Of a stretch of 64,000 nt of DNA, positions 1 through 10,099 are shown one piece after another (the first letter of the stretch is position 1; each line of letters begins with the position of its first letter). The stretch spans positions 46,645,838 through 46,709,837 of the forward strand of contig NC_092345.1 of NCBI RefSeq assembly GCF_963676685.1, in the 5' to 3' direction. This stretch comes from Mytilus edulis. Lineage: Eukaryota; Mollusca; Bivalvia; Mytilida; Mytilidae. The notes beneath the pieces were generated by a model that ran no database searches, had not been told where the DNA came from, and was given only the letters and a program-made list of their open reading frames with translations. Position numbers and translations under genes: made by a program.

Positions 1-1663
1 TTCATTTAATTTTCACGTAAACTTAACAAAAATCTGAAGGTATTTTTTATGGTTTCAATCAAATTTTAGAACAAAGATATTATTTGAATAATTTTATTGC
101 AAATATTTACGTGAATTTAACGTGTACAAAATTCCGGTGATTTATGCATAAACTATTATCATAAGATTCACATGGAACCTGTTCACGCAAGTTTCAAGTA
201 TATGCTCGTTTGATGTGAAAATCAGACGATATAAATATTAATTCATATGAGTGAAATTCCATGTGCAGGACGAAATAAAATTATATCTGATTCAGTAGAA
301 TTGTATATTGCATTACTAGGAACTTTACGACAGTCGACAGGGGAAATGAAAATAAAATATACTCATTCAGATCCCGACACATATTTTTTTTCTCCATTTC
401 TCTGAGAAGGAATAACGTTATATTCCGTACACCATAACGTCACACGTTTTTGGTCAAATTCTAGGCCTATCGATCAACTTTGAAACCATTTATTTCAAAA
501 ACAAGGATGGTGACATATGAGTTTCTATACGTGTATGGATTCACTATGCAATCCTGGATATTATGTTAGTTTTTTGTTTTTCTCCGTATATAAGAAAATA
601 GCCATCCATTCGAAAATCTAAAAAGGTAAGCCGAAAAAAAGGCATTTCCCCTATATACCTAAGTAAATTTGTCGCCAAAATTGACGTTTTCCTATGAAAA
701 TTCCAAAAAGTTAAAAATGGTGACCCCCATTTTTTATTACATATTCCGATGTAACTCGATTCAAAGTACACGTATGCCAAAAAATTTGGAAATCGGGAGA
801 TATGCCATTCGGTATCGTGTTACCTTAAGAAAAAATCGAAACAAAAAACTGTATTGACCGTGTTCATGCTTGTTCATTGGGTTATGTTGGAACATGCTCA
901 TTTTTGACAAGTTGTTCATACGACTTTTTGACTGCTGTATGTTGTGGTAAAACAATAGTTATGGCATATTGTAATACACCTGTCCGTCCTTTCGCCCGTC
1001 CGTGCCATTATGGGTAAATAGTTATTCCGCATAACTACTCCTACAGTTTAGATCCAAGGATGTTTTCACTTTGAGATCTGTTTGTATATATATATTGAGG
1101 CTGTGCATTTGGTCAGGGTTTTGATTTTTATTATCTGCTCTTTTTGAGAGATAGTTGAATTTTTTTCATCTTTTGGGGTATCTACTTGCGTAAGAGGAGC
1201 GTTTCCAGATAAGTCCTCCTACAGTTTGAATACTAGGAATTTTTCTGGCCGTTTGAAAATATATTTAATATGTGCATGGGGTCAGGATTTGGATTTTTAT
1301 TGATATTTGCTCTTTTGGAAAATAGTTGAACTTTATCATTTTGGGGGTATAAGCGGTTAAATGTTATGTAGTTATTTTAAAATAACAGATTGCATCTGTG
1401 GGGGCATCAATTGTGTCTACCAGACACAATAATATCTCAAAGTAAGTCCTACATTGTCTGGCAAAAAAAAGCCTTTAGACGTCAGAGCAAACTCGGACTT
1501 TGTTGTTGTATACAGCAGATTGGTACGTGGTCTGCTGTTCCTTATCAATGTCATGACTTAAATATTTCACTTGTATTGTTTATTTGTGCGTGTTTCTTTT
1601 TTCTAACTATTCCTTCAAACAAATGTTTAACTGCCAGTAAATTTTATATCTTTTCTTCTTCAG
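1..1663. other. Upstream or intronic AT-rich DNA, no exon recognised
   Basis: No convincing coding exon is visible on either strand. The stretch precedes the first recognisable ZP-gene exon, which starts after a polypyrimidine tract and CAG at 1661-1663, so it is most likely intron of that gene. It includes an imperfect ~185 bp duplication (listed separately). Open frames here are short and have no recognisable domain. Confidence 0.5.
1034..1371. repeat. Imperfect tandem duplication, ~185 bp period
   Basis: Two diverged copies lie head to tail. Copy 1 starts near 1034 (CTCCTACAGTTT..GATC) and copy 2 near 1220 (CTCCTACAGTTTGAAT). Both continue through a GTGCAT..GGTCAGG..TTTGGATTTTTATT-like block, a TGCTCTTTT block and a TAGTTGAA..TTTTGGGG block in the same order. 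It is probably part of a dispersed repeat. It has no coding potential. Confidence 0.6.
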
Positions 1664-1812
1664 AGCAATAACAATTCACAATTCTATCAGGTGGCTTTAG
1701 AAATTTATTTCATACAAAATGGTGTGTTCCAGTATAAAGATGCCTACATTGTCACGTGTTCATATGCAGAGTATGGAACCAATGAAACTCAAGGAAATGA
1801 AGTTGATGTCCC
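1664..1812 (+). CDS. ZP gene, visible exon 1 (ZP-N part)
   Basis: The exon follows a TTTTCTTCTTCAG acceptor and ends CC|GTATGT (phase 2). It encodes ~50 residues including VALEIYFIQNGVFQYKDAY and IVTCSYAEYG, with the hydrophobic/charged strand pattern and lone cysteine expected of a ZP-N subdomain. Upstream coding sequence is not visible. Confidence 0.75.
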
Positions 1813-4800
1813 GTATGTATTAGGGAGCAATCATTCAACTTCAAGGGGGTTATGTTTTTTTGTCTGAGCTGGATTTTTTCCAACGTTGTCACGTTTTCCA
1901 AATTTATCACTATCAGGTAAATTGGAAAATCTGGATTCAGAATTTTTTTTTTGTCATCTGTTTGATCATAATATTTTTTTTCATCAAATAAGGGATCAAA
2001 ATATTTGTTTTATGGAAAATCCTATAACCATGACCTCTTTGAAGTTAAATGGTCGTTCCCTTATGTCGTAAACGTATAGTTCTTTTTAAGAGTCTTTTAA
2101 AATCTGCTTCAATGGTTTACACAAAGAACTAAAATCAATTAAGTGGTGTGTGTTTGGTTTGTTCTATCAACAGCAAGATTAAATAAATCATACTCTTCAA
2201 AATTGATTTTTTAGTCAATAAGTTTTTTCTCTGCTGAGCACAGCATATTAAGTAGTCATAGCAGAATTTAGTCAACGCTCGTCAAAATGCATACTAGACA
2301 TCTAACCACTTGAAGGTCGGATAATTTTGTTTTGGTCATTGACTGATACTCTTAGGTATATAACTTGTTAGGTCTAATATAGAGCAGGATGCATTCATAT
2401 GTACATTTTATCGTTTTTAATATTTATGGTATATCTTCAGCCGGATTGATTGTCAATTTACCAATCCGTTTAATCAAATGCATAGTAAAGTTAACCGCCC
2501 GGTCTCGTAGAAGAGTGCTCGCTTCAAATTGTTTCTATACCGAACGGGTTAAACTAAAGACTTTGTGTTTGTTGTATCGAAGCACGCAGCAGTTCGAAAT
2601 AAGAGCAAATACTGGTTGGCTTGGCTTGGAGTCCGAATAATGTGTCCCGATAGGATGACATAACTTCCCCGGTTCAGTGAGTCGATCTAGTATAAAGCAG
2701 AGTTCATATTCATATATAAACATTTTTCTGTCCTTGTATGCATAGAATAATTGTCATTAGACGTTAAAAAAAAACCAATCGTCACCAATATTGGCAATCA
2801 TACACTAATTATACAATCTATTACATGACATTTATACAAAACTTATCGATTTCGTACTCAGTTACGCTCATTGTTCAGCTGTGCACATTTAAACTTATTT
2901 TGCAGCATCGTTGCTCCATATGAGACGTATAAACATCTTCACCGTGTCCACAACCACACACATACCAATGATTCATCGACATTCAATGTAGATATTCTAG
3001 ATAACAGAGAACAAATTGTTATTGGTCAAATACCACTGGGAAAGAAAATCAAAATCCGTGTAACAATGACAGGTAAGTAAATAGTGCGGTACCTTTTTCT
3101 ACTGAATCTCACTGCATAGGGATATTTCGTTAAGAGTGTATATGTTACAGGGAATTTGTAAAGTCGGTGATTTTGTAAAATCACTGGACTAATCAGTGAT
3201 TTTGTAAAATCACTAACAGTTTCGTGGTTTTGTAAAATCCCTGAAATTTTAGGGATTTTACAAAATCACTTAGAGCTAGGGATTTTGTAAAATCCCTGAT
3301 TTCAATTAAGTATAACTTGCTATTAGAAATGTGTTTTTCTTATTAAGATAATAATAGACTAATGATCACTAATGATTTTGAAATATATTTGTTTATTAAA
3401 CACTATGAGCTAGAACTAGTGTATAATGCTAATGATTAAAAGGCATGTAAACGGATATTTTGACCACTGTTAATTTACTTTTTTTTGCATGGCAAGTTTT
3501 GGTGATATCTAAAGTACTGTTACATAATTTGTCTGCTTTTTAATATGCATCAAATCAACCTGTACTAGGAAAATTGACCTCTTTGCTAATCATAGACTTA
3601 ACAACAATACCTTTACTGTAGCAGCTCTAAGTTTATTTAGTTGGCATTCCTCTCAAAGTTTCTTGTAAAGTTCTAAAGCTTTGAAGGAAACATTTGCGTA
3701 CATTTAATACCATTTTGTCCCTACCACCATGACCTATTGATTTGTGAATTTTCTGAACTATAATGCTGTACATGTCTTCAAGACATGCATAATATTTTTA
3801 ATACATCTTCATCTGATGAATACCGCTTTTAACGATTTTTTCAAATCTCCAAATTGAAGAACTTCATACTTACATTAAATAAAATATTTACTTTATTTGG
3901 ATTAAAAGAGTTGAGAAAGTTAAGAAACTTATTCAAAGTTAAATCACTTTGTGATAGAATACATTTATCTGATATTTGACCAAAGTAAGTAAAACTTTTT
4001 TATTTTTACTTGGTTAGAACTTTATAAACATGCAGCAGCAAGTACAAAACAAAGTATTCTTACCTATATTTTCTGTTGTCTTATTTCATCATTACTTTGT
4101 AGGTAAATTTATACATGTAACAATACAACACGTATTTGCTTTTTATCTATCAATTTTCATGCAGCAATAAGATGCTCTTGCTCTGATATGCATGTAATAT
4201 TTGCCACTGGATCACATACCCTAACCCACTCAATCTCCTATACCTTACATATGTGTTTTTCTTCTCTAATGACAGCAATCAACTTATGTTCCGTTTTTAT
4301 ATTTGATTTTAAAAATTTGATATAATTGGTTTTATTTTATACAGTAATTACAGAAAAAAACTATAATAAATAGTAACTTTCTTACAAACAAAGTAGTGAT
4401 AAGACAATGTAAGAGCTTGTTTTGTCTTGAACTCTTCTTTCTGTGGCTCGTTGACAACATGTTCCAAAACTTTATCATATTTACCCCGCTTCTATATGTT
4501 GCACTTTAATTTTCCCTCAATTATTTGAAGCAACTTTTGTGTTTGTGTTTGCTCTTGATTTAAAGACATCTGTGTCTGAGCCATCGTTCTACAGTATGTC
4601 AGTTGTATAGTGCATGAAAACTGCTCACTTGATATTAAAATAAAACCTCAAACATATTCAGCTACTGTAGTAGGCTTTTTTCATAGAAAGACTTAAAAAA
4701 AAATATTGAATTTATTTTACAAATTCCCTGAATTAAATCAGTGAATCTGTAAAAAAGATCTTAATTATTTCAGGGATTTTGTAAAATCACTAGTCAAAAT

Positions 4801-7800
4801 CAGGGATTTTATAAAATCACTAATCAGTTCAGTGATTTTACAAATTCCCTGAAATTTCAGTGATTTTACAAAATCCCTCATTTCACAAATTCCCTGTAAC
4901 ATATACACGGGGGTCAAAATGAGGATAACAAAACCAAAAAAGATTGATGAGCCACAACATTAAGGAAAGAAAAAACGTGCAAAGTACGAAAATTGGCATA
5001 AACATTCAATTCTACAAAAGTGTAGGCAATTGAACGCCTGTAAAGACATATGATATATAGGAAATGCATGATATATCTACAGAACACATATTTCCTTTGA
5101 GGTGTAGTTTCTGAGCATACTTGCTCCCTTGTCTTTTTTAAGTGATGTTATCTTCAAACTACTGATCTCTTTTGTTAAAAAGAAAACGGACATCAATAAT
5201 TCGCTTTCAAAAATGTGAGAGACAATTTTGTTTTACTTAAAAAAATCTTTTGATCTTATGATTTTTATTGACAGCTGGTTCAGCTGCCGAGGTAGGATTT
5301 CATGTGTTCATGTGTGAAGCTAAGGGTTCGGAAGGAACGCAACCATTTTCATTTATTAGAGAAGGGTATGTATACACCATTGGCAATCTATTTCTTAAAT
5401 TATGACTCACTGTCATATATAAAACTTGTACAACTTGCCTCGCTATGATTGTGCTAAACAAATATAGGCGCAACATTTAAATTACATGTAGTTGAACTTA
5501 TAAGTTGGCAGTGTTTGCTTAAAGGTAAGTATAATGAATATATGTTTCTAACTGTTACATGTCTGTAGTTCAAGATTGATTGTTGTGTTATTTATTTGTT
5601 TGCATTATACATACATAAACAAGCGCTTTTGTGGTTAGAATTGGGTCTGAGCATTATCTCGAGGGAGGAGAAACTTCAATACGTACACTTTTAATGTCAT
5701 TCCGGTCGGTTGTATTTTTTGGAGTTAACCGGATAACACTGTTAGCTGATGAATAACAATTTCTTATACATATAAGTAGAGTGCACCTTAAATTTAATTT
5801 TGTAATTTTGGCAACTGACTGAAATGGTCGATGGCAATAATGATAATGATCTGCATACCACACACATGTTGCTTCACTCGCAAAGGCCAAAAAATTGCAT
5901 GTAGGATGATTATATGATTCAGATATGAAATACTCTATATGAGATGTACAAAATAGAGAATATTGTATACAAAAATTACAACATAGAATAGAAAATAATG
6001 AGGGTGCTAAAATGCTAAGAACAGGTAATAAGAGGCAAAATATAAAAATAGAGAAATAAAAATCCATCCCGAATCTCTTATGTTGTCAACATACATTTTT
6101 ACAGGTGTGGAGAGGGGTTCATTATTCCGAAAAATTTAGGATTCACCTCAAATGGTCTAACAGCGGAAAGTCCATTTTTCAAAGCATTTGGATTATATGG
6201 AAGCCCAACAGTGACACATGAGTGCCATTTCTATGTGTGTCATGAAAATTGTGATGGGGTATGTGTATTTATATCTTGCTGTTAAAAAAAAGTGTGTGTA
6301 ACATTTCTTGATATGGCCTAACCAGCTTTATATAATTCTTATGTATGGCTTTGGCCTAACAAAGCTGTCCGTCTGTCCGGTTATTTTTTTTAAGATTGTT
6401 TGATGTAGAGTATTTGCAGATGTTTTCTTTTTACTTTGTTGTGTTGGTGGAATGTTTTCGAATTCCAACGTTGCAATCTAGTTCACATGGTTATTGCTTT
6501 GAAGCCCCCCCAAAAAAGAAATATTTTAAAGAATCGAAGTTTTCTGGAAGTTGTACAATACATGAGCATACACACAGGAATGTTTATCAACACATTGTAT
6601 AGAATAAGCACTAGCAATAAAATTATTAAAGGGGGATTTGCTGCACTGATTTGACTCAACTTCTCGTATTTGATTTTGATAACACACTAAAATTATACCC
6701 AAATTACAAAAAGTCTCAAATAAATGATTTAAGCATATTATGGATTCGATAATATGTATTAACATTTCTTGAGTATTTGTTTGAGCGTCATCTAATTAAC
6801 CATCGAGATGACTTCCGAAGACTGCCGATGGTCAAATAACCCGATATCAACATAAATATAAATAGGTAGCGGCCACTTAGATTTGATTTGTCTATGTCTG
6901 TTTAATTTCGTATTGTAGGTAAAAAGTATGTCTATCATCGTTTTTACCTGCCTTTGAATGATTTTTTTGTGGGTTGAATCAGTCAACTAAGTAGTTCATC
7001 CTTGTTTCACTTTCATTAATGTAGACGTTCTTTTCCTTTTAAATTAATAAATGTAAAATCAGTAACCCAACTCAGGCTAAGGGGTTAAAATTGTTTAGCT
7101 TATGTCGACAAAATTTAACGAAATCGGCCGCTGAAAGCAAATTATCATTTCACTGTACATGTATAACTTTCATTAATAATTGAATAAAAAAAAATCATAT
7201 TTTAATGTTTTTTTGTATGTCTTTAAACATTTAAGTGTCTTAGTAGTATGTCCAAAGATTTTGGACCACAAACATATTTAAAAAGGAAATGAAAATATCA
7301 AATAGTCAAAAAAAAGGCGAAGTAGCAGAAACAAATACGCAAGGACCATTCTTTCTTGCGATTTCTGAGTCGAACTGAAAACAAAATTTCTTGAATTATT
7401 TAACGTTGATACAATATTTTTATGCCCCACCTACGATAGTAAAGGGGCATTATGTTTTCTGGTCTCTGCGTCCGTCCGTCTGTCCATTCGTTCATCCGTC
7501 TGTCCCGCTTCATGTTAAAGTTTTTGATCAAGGTAGTTTTTGGTGAAGTTGAAGTCCAATCAACTTGAAACTTAGTACACATGTTCCCTATGATATGATC
7601 TTTCTAATTTTAATGCCAAATTAGAGTTTTTACCCCAATTTCACGGTCCACTGAACATAGAAAATGATAGTGCGAGTGGGGCATCCGTGTACTGGGGAAA
7701 CATTCTTGTTTTATATTAATTGAGGCTTGTTTTAATCAGCTTAAAAAAATTGCACTGGTGTCAATAATGAATATCCAAAGGAGATGCAATGTATACAGAA

Positions 7801-9338
7801 TGAGTATGATGAGACAGCAACCCAATAATTCAGAAACTAACAGAATCCACAGGTCAACGCAACTTGCCAAGGCTTCTAACAATAGACGTTCATATAATAT
7901 TTTACATCGAGTTTAAAAATAAAGTTTGATCTAATAAAATAAGATCTGTCACTTTGCTCCGTTAGATGTTTTTGTCGCGAGCGATTTTGGTCAGATTTTA
8001 ATAAATGAAATAAATTTAAAATCGACTATAAAATGTTTAAACTTGCTGCATTTGTATGCAGTCCAAAGTCAACAGCCTGTTTAATGGTTGCCGTTTCTTG
8101 ATGTGGTTCATGAGTGTTTCTCGGTAAAAAAAAAATCCGATTAGAGCGCTGGTTTTCCTTTTTCAATTGTTTTTCACTAATCATTTTGGTGTCCTTTATA
8201 GCTTGCAACTTCTTGTGAGCCAATGCTGTATGTTGAAGGCAGTATTTTGAGCTATAATTGTGACGTAGAAGCAGAGTCGTCTCAATGGCACTCGTACAAC
8301 ATCTTCTTATTTCTATAAAGACTCTTGCCGCTAAAACAAAATACTCATATGACAATATAAAGTAACTAAGATACAGAATGGAAAAACTGTCAGACGAGGA
8401 AACTGACTATTAATTCAAATAAAATAAAATTTGAGTTTTGTTTTATTTCAGAGTTCCTGTATCTATAGTCATTTTCCGACTGGTGGTGGACGTCGTCGTC
8501 GTGATACTTCTTTCGTATCTCATGACCGGGGGATGCAACATTCGGAAACAGGAAAACCACGGGTTAGACATTCTGTTAAACGGATAAGAGCAGGTATTAT
8601 TTTTTTTAAAGTTTACTTGAACAAATTGTGTTCTGACAGAAGTGATGCTGACTAAGTAAATGATCAAAATTAAAACAATTAAAAAAAAGTCTTTTAAATT
8701 ATTAATATTTGTTTTGTATATTTTCAGTGGTTTAAAAGGTTCGAGTTTTAATATTACAAAAAAATATATATATAATGTTCAAAGAACTGCAATTGTCTTT
8801 CATACATGTAACAATTTAACACTGTCTATCTTAATCATCAGGTATGACTTCTGTAAATGAAGACATTGATTTTGCCAACCATTTCAACAGTTTAAACGAC
8901 GATACAAACCAGCAAAAGGTCAAGTTCAACAAAGATGATAAAATATATGACACTTTAGAAAAAAGTAAGAAAAACACCGTTGGAACACATGAAAGTCGGA
9001 ATACAAATGCAGAAGTACCGTTTGCTTCTTCCAGAGAAAAAAAATCTTTAAAGCCTTATACTAGAAAAACAGAAGAATCAGGAAAATCCATGAATGATGG
9101 AATTAAACAAAGGAAACTGATGTCTTCTGAAGATATGCAACACAACTCCCTAAGAATGAAGATTTTGCCCCAAGAACAGGTGCAGTTTGACCGTCCCGAA
9201 ATGGAACTGCATGTTAAGATTCTAACAATTATACTTATGTCAGCAGCGTCCATTGCTTTAATGGCGATGTTTGTAACTGTCACGTGCATCTTGTATAAAA
9301 ATTCAAGCAGACATACCACACTTATCATACAGGACTGA
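1664..9338 (+). CDS. ZP-domain single-pass membrane protein gene, 3' portion (six exons)
   Basis: Joining 1664-1812, 2906-3072, 5275-5365, 6105-6258, 8452-8593 and 8842-9338 gives one open frame of 399 residues plus stop. Every junction is a GT donor and AG acceptor with matching phase. Residues ~10-190 read as a ZP module: beta-rich segments, then spaced cysteines in FMCEAKG, EGCGEGFIIP, HECHFYVCHENC and SSCIY. ZP proteins polymerise through this module into extracellular matrices or egg and epithelial coats. A basic GGGRRRRD site (about 198-205) follows, as expected for the furin cleavage site that releases ZP proteins from their membrane anchor. A polar, lysine-rich linker leads to a hydrophobic helix (about 359-385) and a short cytoplasmic tail of ~14 residues. 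The N-terminus (signal peptide, start of ZP-N) lies upstream of the window or in exons I could not see. The exact subfamily is not identifiable. Confidence 0.88.
2389..2720. repeat. Possible SINE-like dispersed repeat in ZP intron
   Basis: The stretch around 2494-2690 is more GC-rich than its surroundings. It has a CTCG..GAGTGCTCGCTTC segment reminiscent of a tRNA-derived box A region, and further conserved-looking blocks follow. No cloverleaf could be drawn by eye and no coding signal is present. Only a repeat-library search would settle it. Confidence 0.25.
2906..3072 (+). CDS. ZP gene, visible exon 2
   Basis: Acceptor TTATTTTGCAG, donor ACAG|GTAAGT. The frame continues from exon 1 (CC+C = Pro). 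It encodes IVAPYETYKHLHRVHNHTHT, a histidine-rich stretch, then a strand-rich segment ending IGQIPLGKKIKIRVTMTG. The last part resembles the start of a ZP-C subdomain, where families usually have a (V/I)PLG- or VG-type turn before a beta strand. It ends in phase 1. Confidence 0.8.
3139..4905 (-). mobile_element. Defective Ginger/KRBA2-integrase-type DNA transposon (with 4 bp TATA target duplication)
   Basis: The element proper is 3143-4901. It begins TGTTACAGGGAATTTGT and ends with the exact inverse ACAAATTCCCTGTAACA, flanked by TATA on both sides. Long subterminal regions (about 3143-3300 and 4720-4901) consist of repeated palindromic modules, AGGGATTTT or AGTGATTTT followed by GTAAAATC-CCT/ACT, in both orientations. 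Between them, on the minus strand, lie remnants of a DDE integrase-like transposase (separate entry). TGTNA-type termini and a 4-5 bp target duplication fit the Ginger group as I know it. It sits in the ZP-gene intron between exons 2 and 3, opposite to the gene. Confidence 0.8.
3545..4584 (-). pseudogene. Broken integrase-type transposase of the 3.1-4.9 kb transposon
   Basis: Reading down from 4584, a Met-initiated stretch (MAQTQMSLNQEQ..) meets an in-frame TAG at 4494-4492. The same frame continues (KRGKYDKVLEHVVNEP..). Around 3779-3645 there is QKIHKSIGHGGRDKM, which matches the zinc-binding H-x3-GHGGRxKM signature of Ginger/KRBA2-type integrases. From ~3617 follows SKGIVVKSMISKEV, the segment that normally leads into the first catalytic strand (QVDLIDMQ-like). 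Here it is interrupted by stops (..STG-stop-FDAY-stop). Most of the DDE core is absent, because too little DNA remains before the end of the element. It is certainly non-functional. Assignment to this integrase type rests on motif memory. Confidence 0.65.
5275..5365 (+). CDS. ZP gene, visible exon 3
   Basis: Acceptor TTTTTATTGACAG, donor GAAGG|GTATGT. The frame (G+CT = Ala) gives AGSAAEVGFHVFMCEAKGSE then GTQPFSFIREG. The cysteine in VFMCEAKG followed by a G..CG in the next exon corresponds to the V(F/L)xxCEA..GCG-like pattern at the start of ZP-C. Small 91 bp exon ending in phase 2. Confidence 0.85.
6105..6258 (+). CDS. ZP gene, visible exon 4 (ZP-C core)
   Basis: Acceptor ATTTTTACAG, donor GATGGG|GTATGT. 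It encodes CGEGFIIPKNLGFTSNGL, then SPFFKAFGLYGSPTVTHEC and HFYVCHENCDG. The phenylalanine-rich KAF strand followed by C-x4-VC-x3-C is the hallmark of the ZP-C disulphide-bonded end. This is the strongest single evidence for the family call. It ends in phase 0. Confidence 0.9.
7422..7710 (+). repeat. Dispersed bivalve-type repeat, GCCCCAC-ended (short copy)
   Basis: It starts ATGCCCCACCTACGATAGTA and ends GTGGGGCATCCGTGTAC..CATTCTTGTT. A second, inverted and longer copy is at 40221-40817. Both share the blocks TTATGTTTTCTGGTCT, TCAAGTTGATTGGACTTC (here as its inverse) and GTGCGAGTGGGGCAT. This copy has one internal unit, the other has three. It lies in the intron between ZP exons 4 and 5. Non-coding. 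Confidence 0.75.
8035..8325 (-). repeat. Copy of an abundant interspersed repeat (ATGTGGTATGA..family)
   Basis: It shares, in order, the blocks GTTGATGTGGTTCAT-like, CACTAATCATTTTGG, TTTATAGCTT..TTCT, GTTGAAGGC, TTTTGA(G/C)CTATAATTGTG and TCTCA-TGGCACTCGTAC..CATCTTCTTAT with copies near 41700, 47905 and 49165. An inverted copy lies near 53690. This is a short non-autonomous family scattered through introns and intergenic DNA. No open frame of note. Confidence 0.7.
8452..8593 (+). CDS. ZP gene, visible exon 5 with furin site
   Basis: Acceptor TTTTATTTCAG, donor GCAG|GTATTA. It encodes SSCIYSHFPTGGGRRRRDTS, then a histidine/arginine-rich stretch to VRHSVKRIRAG. The last ZP cysteine (SSC) is followed within 10 residues by RRRRD, a consensus furin-type site. 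In ZP proteins this site separates the mature ectodomain from the C-terminal propeptide and membrane anchor. A second dibasic region (VKRIR) lies at the exon end. Confidence 0.88.
8842..9338 (+). CDS. ZP gene, terminal exon: linker, transmembrane helix, tail
   Basis: Acceptor TTAATCATCAG. The frame enters as G+GT (Gly), then MTSVNEDIDFANHFNS. About 120 residues are polar and rich in Lys, Ser, Asn and Glu, as in a disordered juxtamembrane stem. The hydrophobic run VKILTIILMSAASIALMAMF and beyond (about 27 residues) is the membrane anchor, followed by YKNSSRHTTLIIQD and TGA at 9336-9338. Nothing in the stem is recognised as a domain. The Met near the exon start could look like a start codon, but the matching splice phase argues that it is internal. 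Confidence 0.85.
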
Positions 9339-9474
9339 GTCTTAAAAATACAATGAGACGGATATCAGGCATAACGATAAAGATGGTGTTTTCTGTTGAT
9401 AAAATATATATAAACATGTCTATGTCGCTTTTGTTCATACAATTGTTTGCGGGTACAAGGTGGCCAGTGGCCAT

Positions 9475-9480
9475 AATAAA
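9475..9480 (+). terminator. Candidate polyadenylation signal of the ZP gene
   Basis: AATAAA lies 137 bp downstream of the TGA stop in AT-rich DNA. It is the first canonical hexamer I see after the stop. Transcript data are needed to confirm use. Confidence 0.3.
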
Positions 9481-10099
9481 TATTTTAATCCTTTGCTCTA
9501 ACACTATATTAGAATATAAATTAGGACTGTTAAAAAAAGAATATTGTACAAATTTAAGTCAAATGCACCTACCATGTGTGGGACTCGAGCTCCGAAAAAC
9601 TCAGTGTTGACTGCTAGTGACACAGTAGTTCGATTACTTTTTCAGATTCTTCACTACATAGACCACTCGGCTAAAGAGGACCTTTTATTTTAAAGCCCAT
9701 TTTCAGTATACGGATATGGAAAGTAAATTGCACATTTGATTGAAACACAGAAGTGTTGCTGCCAAAGTTGAAAACGTTACTAATTTAATACAAATTGACA
9801 ACAAATACAAACCATAATTTGCAAAAACAATTCAAAACAGTGTCTCTGTGGTCAAAATAGGTCACTTAATATTAATTTTAAATCTTGCTTTGCAATCGGT
9901 TATGTTCCTTTGAAGTTGATAAATGTTGTTTCCACACTGTCAATTTTGGTCATGTTGATTTATTTTGAAAATACAGTTTATTCAGTTTTTTTTCATTTTC
10001 CAAATAATTCAAAAAAAAAAAAAATAGCCAAAGCATCAATAACCCGAACAAGTGCAAATAATCCCTATAAAGTGTCAAATGACAATGATTATAGTCAAA
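9481..10099. other. Intergenic stretch between ZP gene and satellite, nothing recognised
   Basis: AT-rich DNA with no domain-bearing frame. It includes a poly-A run near 10011-10024. A frame running from ~9910 into the satellite starts with TTG rather than ATG and is open only because the array has no stops in that frame (see rejected items). Confidence 0.5.

Noticed and set aside
1390..1671. 93-codon plus-strand frame just before the first ZP exon
   Set aside because: It runs across the acceptor site into a different frame from the ZP exon, has no recognisable domain, and the exon's own frame and phase agree with the downstream exons.
2494..2690. tRNA gene
   Set aside because: A box-A-like segment is present, but no consistent box B spacing or cloverleaf could be drawn by eye. 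Kept only as a low-confidence SINE-like repeat.
5654..6067. 137-codon minus-strand frame beside ZP exon 4
   Set aside because: It lies in an intron, has no domain or splice signals, and its Leu/Ile/Cys-rich composition fits AT-rich chance.
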